6,255 bases of DNA. Origin: Cyanobacteria bacterium HKST-UBA02 (lineage in GTDB: Bacteria; Cyanobacteriota; Vampirovibrionia; Obscuribacterales; Obscuribacteraceae). Below the pieces are notes generated by a model that was given only the letters and a program-made list of their open reading frames with translations, ran no database searches and was not told the DNA's origin. Shown in pieces: positions 5,870-6,255 of this stretch; position 1 is the first letter of the stretch, and each line of letters opens with the position of its first letter. The stretch lies in assembly GCA_020431945.1 (NCBI GenBank), contig JAGQHH010000073.1, positions 1-6,255 on the forward strand, written 5' to 3'. Made by a program: the position numbers and the translations under genes.

Positions 5870-6255
5870 ATGACCGAATCGATACAAGAACAAATGGATA
5901 CGACCCGGACTGCAAACGAGCATGTCGCTCGAATCGGGGAAGTATTCTCGCGCCTGCGCAAGAGCCTCAACGAGGTGGTGGTCGGCCAGGAGATGGTGGT
6001 CGACCAGGTTCTCATCGCTTTGCTAGCCGACGGTCATGTTCTGCTCGAAGGGGTTCCGGGAACAGCCAAGACACTCCTGGTCAAAACCCTTGCCTGCCTT
6101 GTCTCGGGCGGTTACGGCAGGATTCAGCTGACGCCGGACATGCTCCCCTCGGACATTCTGGGCACCAGCATCTATGACCTGAGCACGAAGACTTTTTCTC
6201 TCAAGAAAGGACCAATATTCACCAGCCTCCTTCTCGCCGACGAGATCAACCGCAC
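5870..6255 (+). CDS. MoxR-type AAA+ ATPase (5' end only)
   Basis: The first 129 residues are present, and the frame runs off the right edge. The Walker A loop is GVPGTAKT (61-68), the MoxR-style version of GxxGxGKT. It is followed by 'RIQLTPDMLPSDILGTSIYD' (84-103), a MoxR hallmark. Then comes 'GPIFTSLLLADEINR' (114-128), with the Walker B acids D124 and E125. MoxR proteins are chaperone-like ATPases that help assemble or activate metal-, vWA- or membrane-containing complexes. ATG 5870 is the chosen start. No well-spaced ribosome-binding site precedes it (AAGGG is about 13 nt away), so ATG 5894, eight codons on, is an alternative; both keep the whole ATPase domain. It is the fourth gene of the operon. 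A DUF58 gene usually follows in such clusters. Confidence 0.93.
   Translation, partial: MTESIQEQMDTTRTANEHVARIGEVFSRLRKSLNEVVVGQEMVVDQVLIALLADGHVLLEGVPGTAKTLLVKTLACLVSGGYGRIQLTPDMLPSDILGTSIYDLSTKTFSLKKGPIFTSLLLADEINR

Noticed and set aside
3105..6255. MoxR cluster as an antiphage defence island
   Set aside because: Some MoxR-vWA systems are linked to conflict, but here there is no nuclease, toxin or other effector, and the DUF4129/DUF4350 partners match the ordinary envelope-type cluster.

Overview
The window is gene-dense, GC-rich by eye (about 55-60%) bacterial chromosome with no mobile elements, RNA genes or CRISPR arrays that I can see. It holds six protein genes, two of them cut by the window edges. 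The lineage is uncertain. The housekeeping S1 gene, the MoxR/DUF4129/DUF4350 cluster and a GAF domain whose C-terminal half reads like cyanobacterial GAFs (around 'GVKSLLGVAL' and 'QQCDYRRAWTRSEVDMV') point away from Proteobacteria. They are compatible with a non-photosynthetic relative of Cyanobacteria or a similar phylum; this is a guess from motif style, not a placement.

Layout. (1) 1-512, plus strand: the 3' end of an S1-domain gene, most likely ribosomal protein S1, ending with two S1 domains. (2) 528-2966, minus strand: an 812-residue signalling protein with two GAF domains, a 300-residue disordered Pro/Ala/Glu linker and a C-terminal HD-GYP-type phosphohydrolase domain with changes at key positions. 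It converges on the S1 gene with 15 bp between the stops, and an imperfect hairpin spans the junction. (3) 2967-3104: a 138-bp divergent intergenic region, locally AT-rich, with an imperfect tandem direct repeat that looks like a possible operator. (4) 3105 to the right edge, plus strand: a tight gene cluster, surely one operon. It encodes a six-helix integral membrane protein, a DUF4129 single-pass membrane protein, a DUF4350 two-pass membrane protein and the start of a MoxR-type AAA+ ATPase. The junctions are a 2-bp gap, a 4-bp ATGA overlap and a 7-bp gap.

How they may work together. MoxR ATPases are typically encoded beside DUF58 (vWA-like), DUF4129 and DUF4350 membrane proteins, and are thought to act as chaperone-like remodelers of membrane or envelope protein complexes. 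The order here fits that arrangement, and I predict a DUF58 gene just past the right edge. The divergent GAF/HD-GYP gene shares the upstream region with this operon, so joint or mutual regulation is possible, but nothing in the sequence proves a functional link. I see no clear evidence of an entirely new system. The most unusual item is the GAF-GAF-linker-HD protein with an altered metal site.
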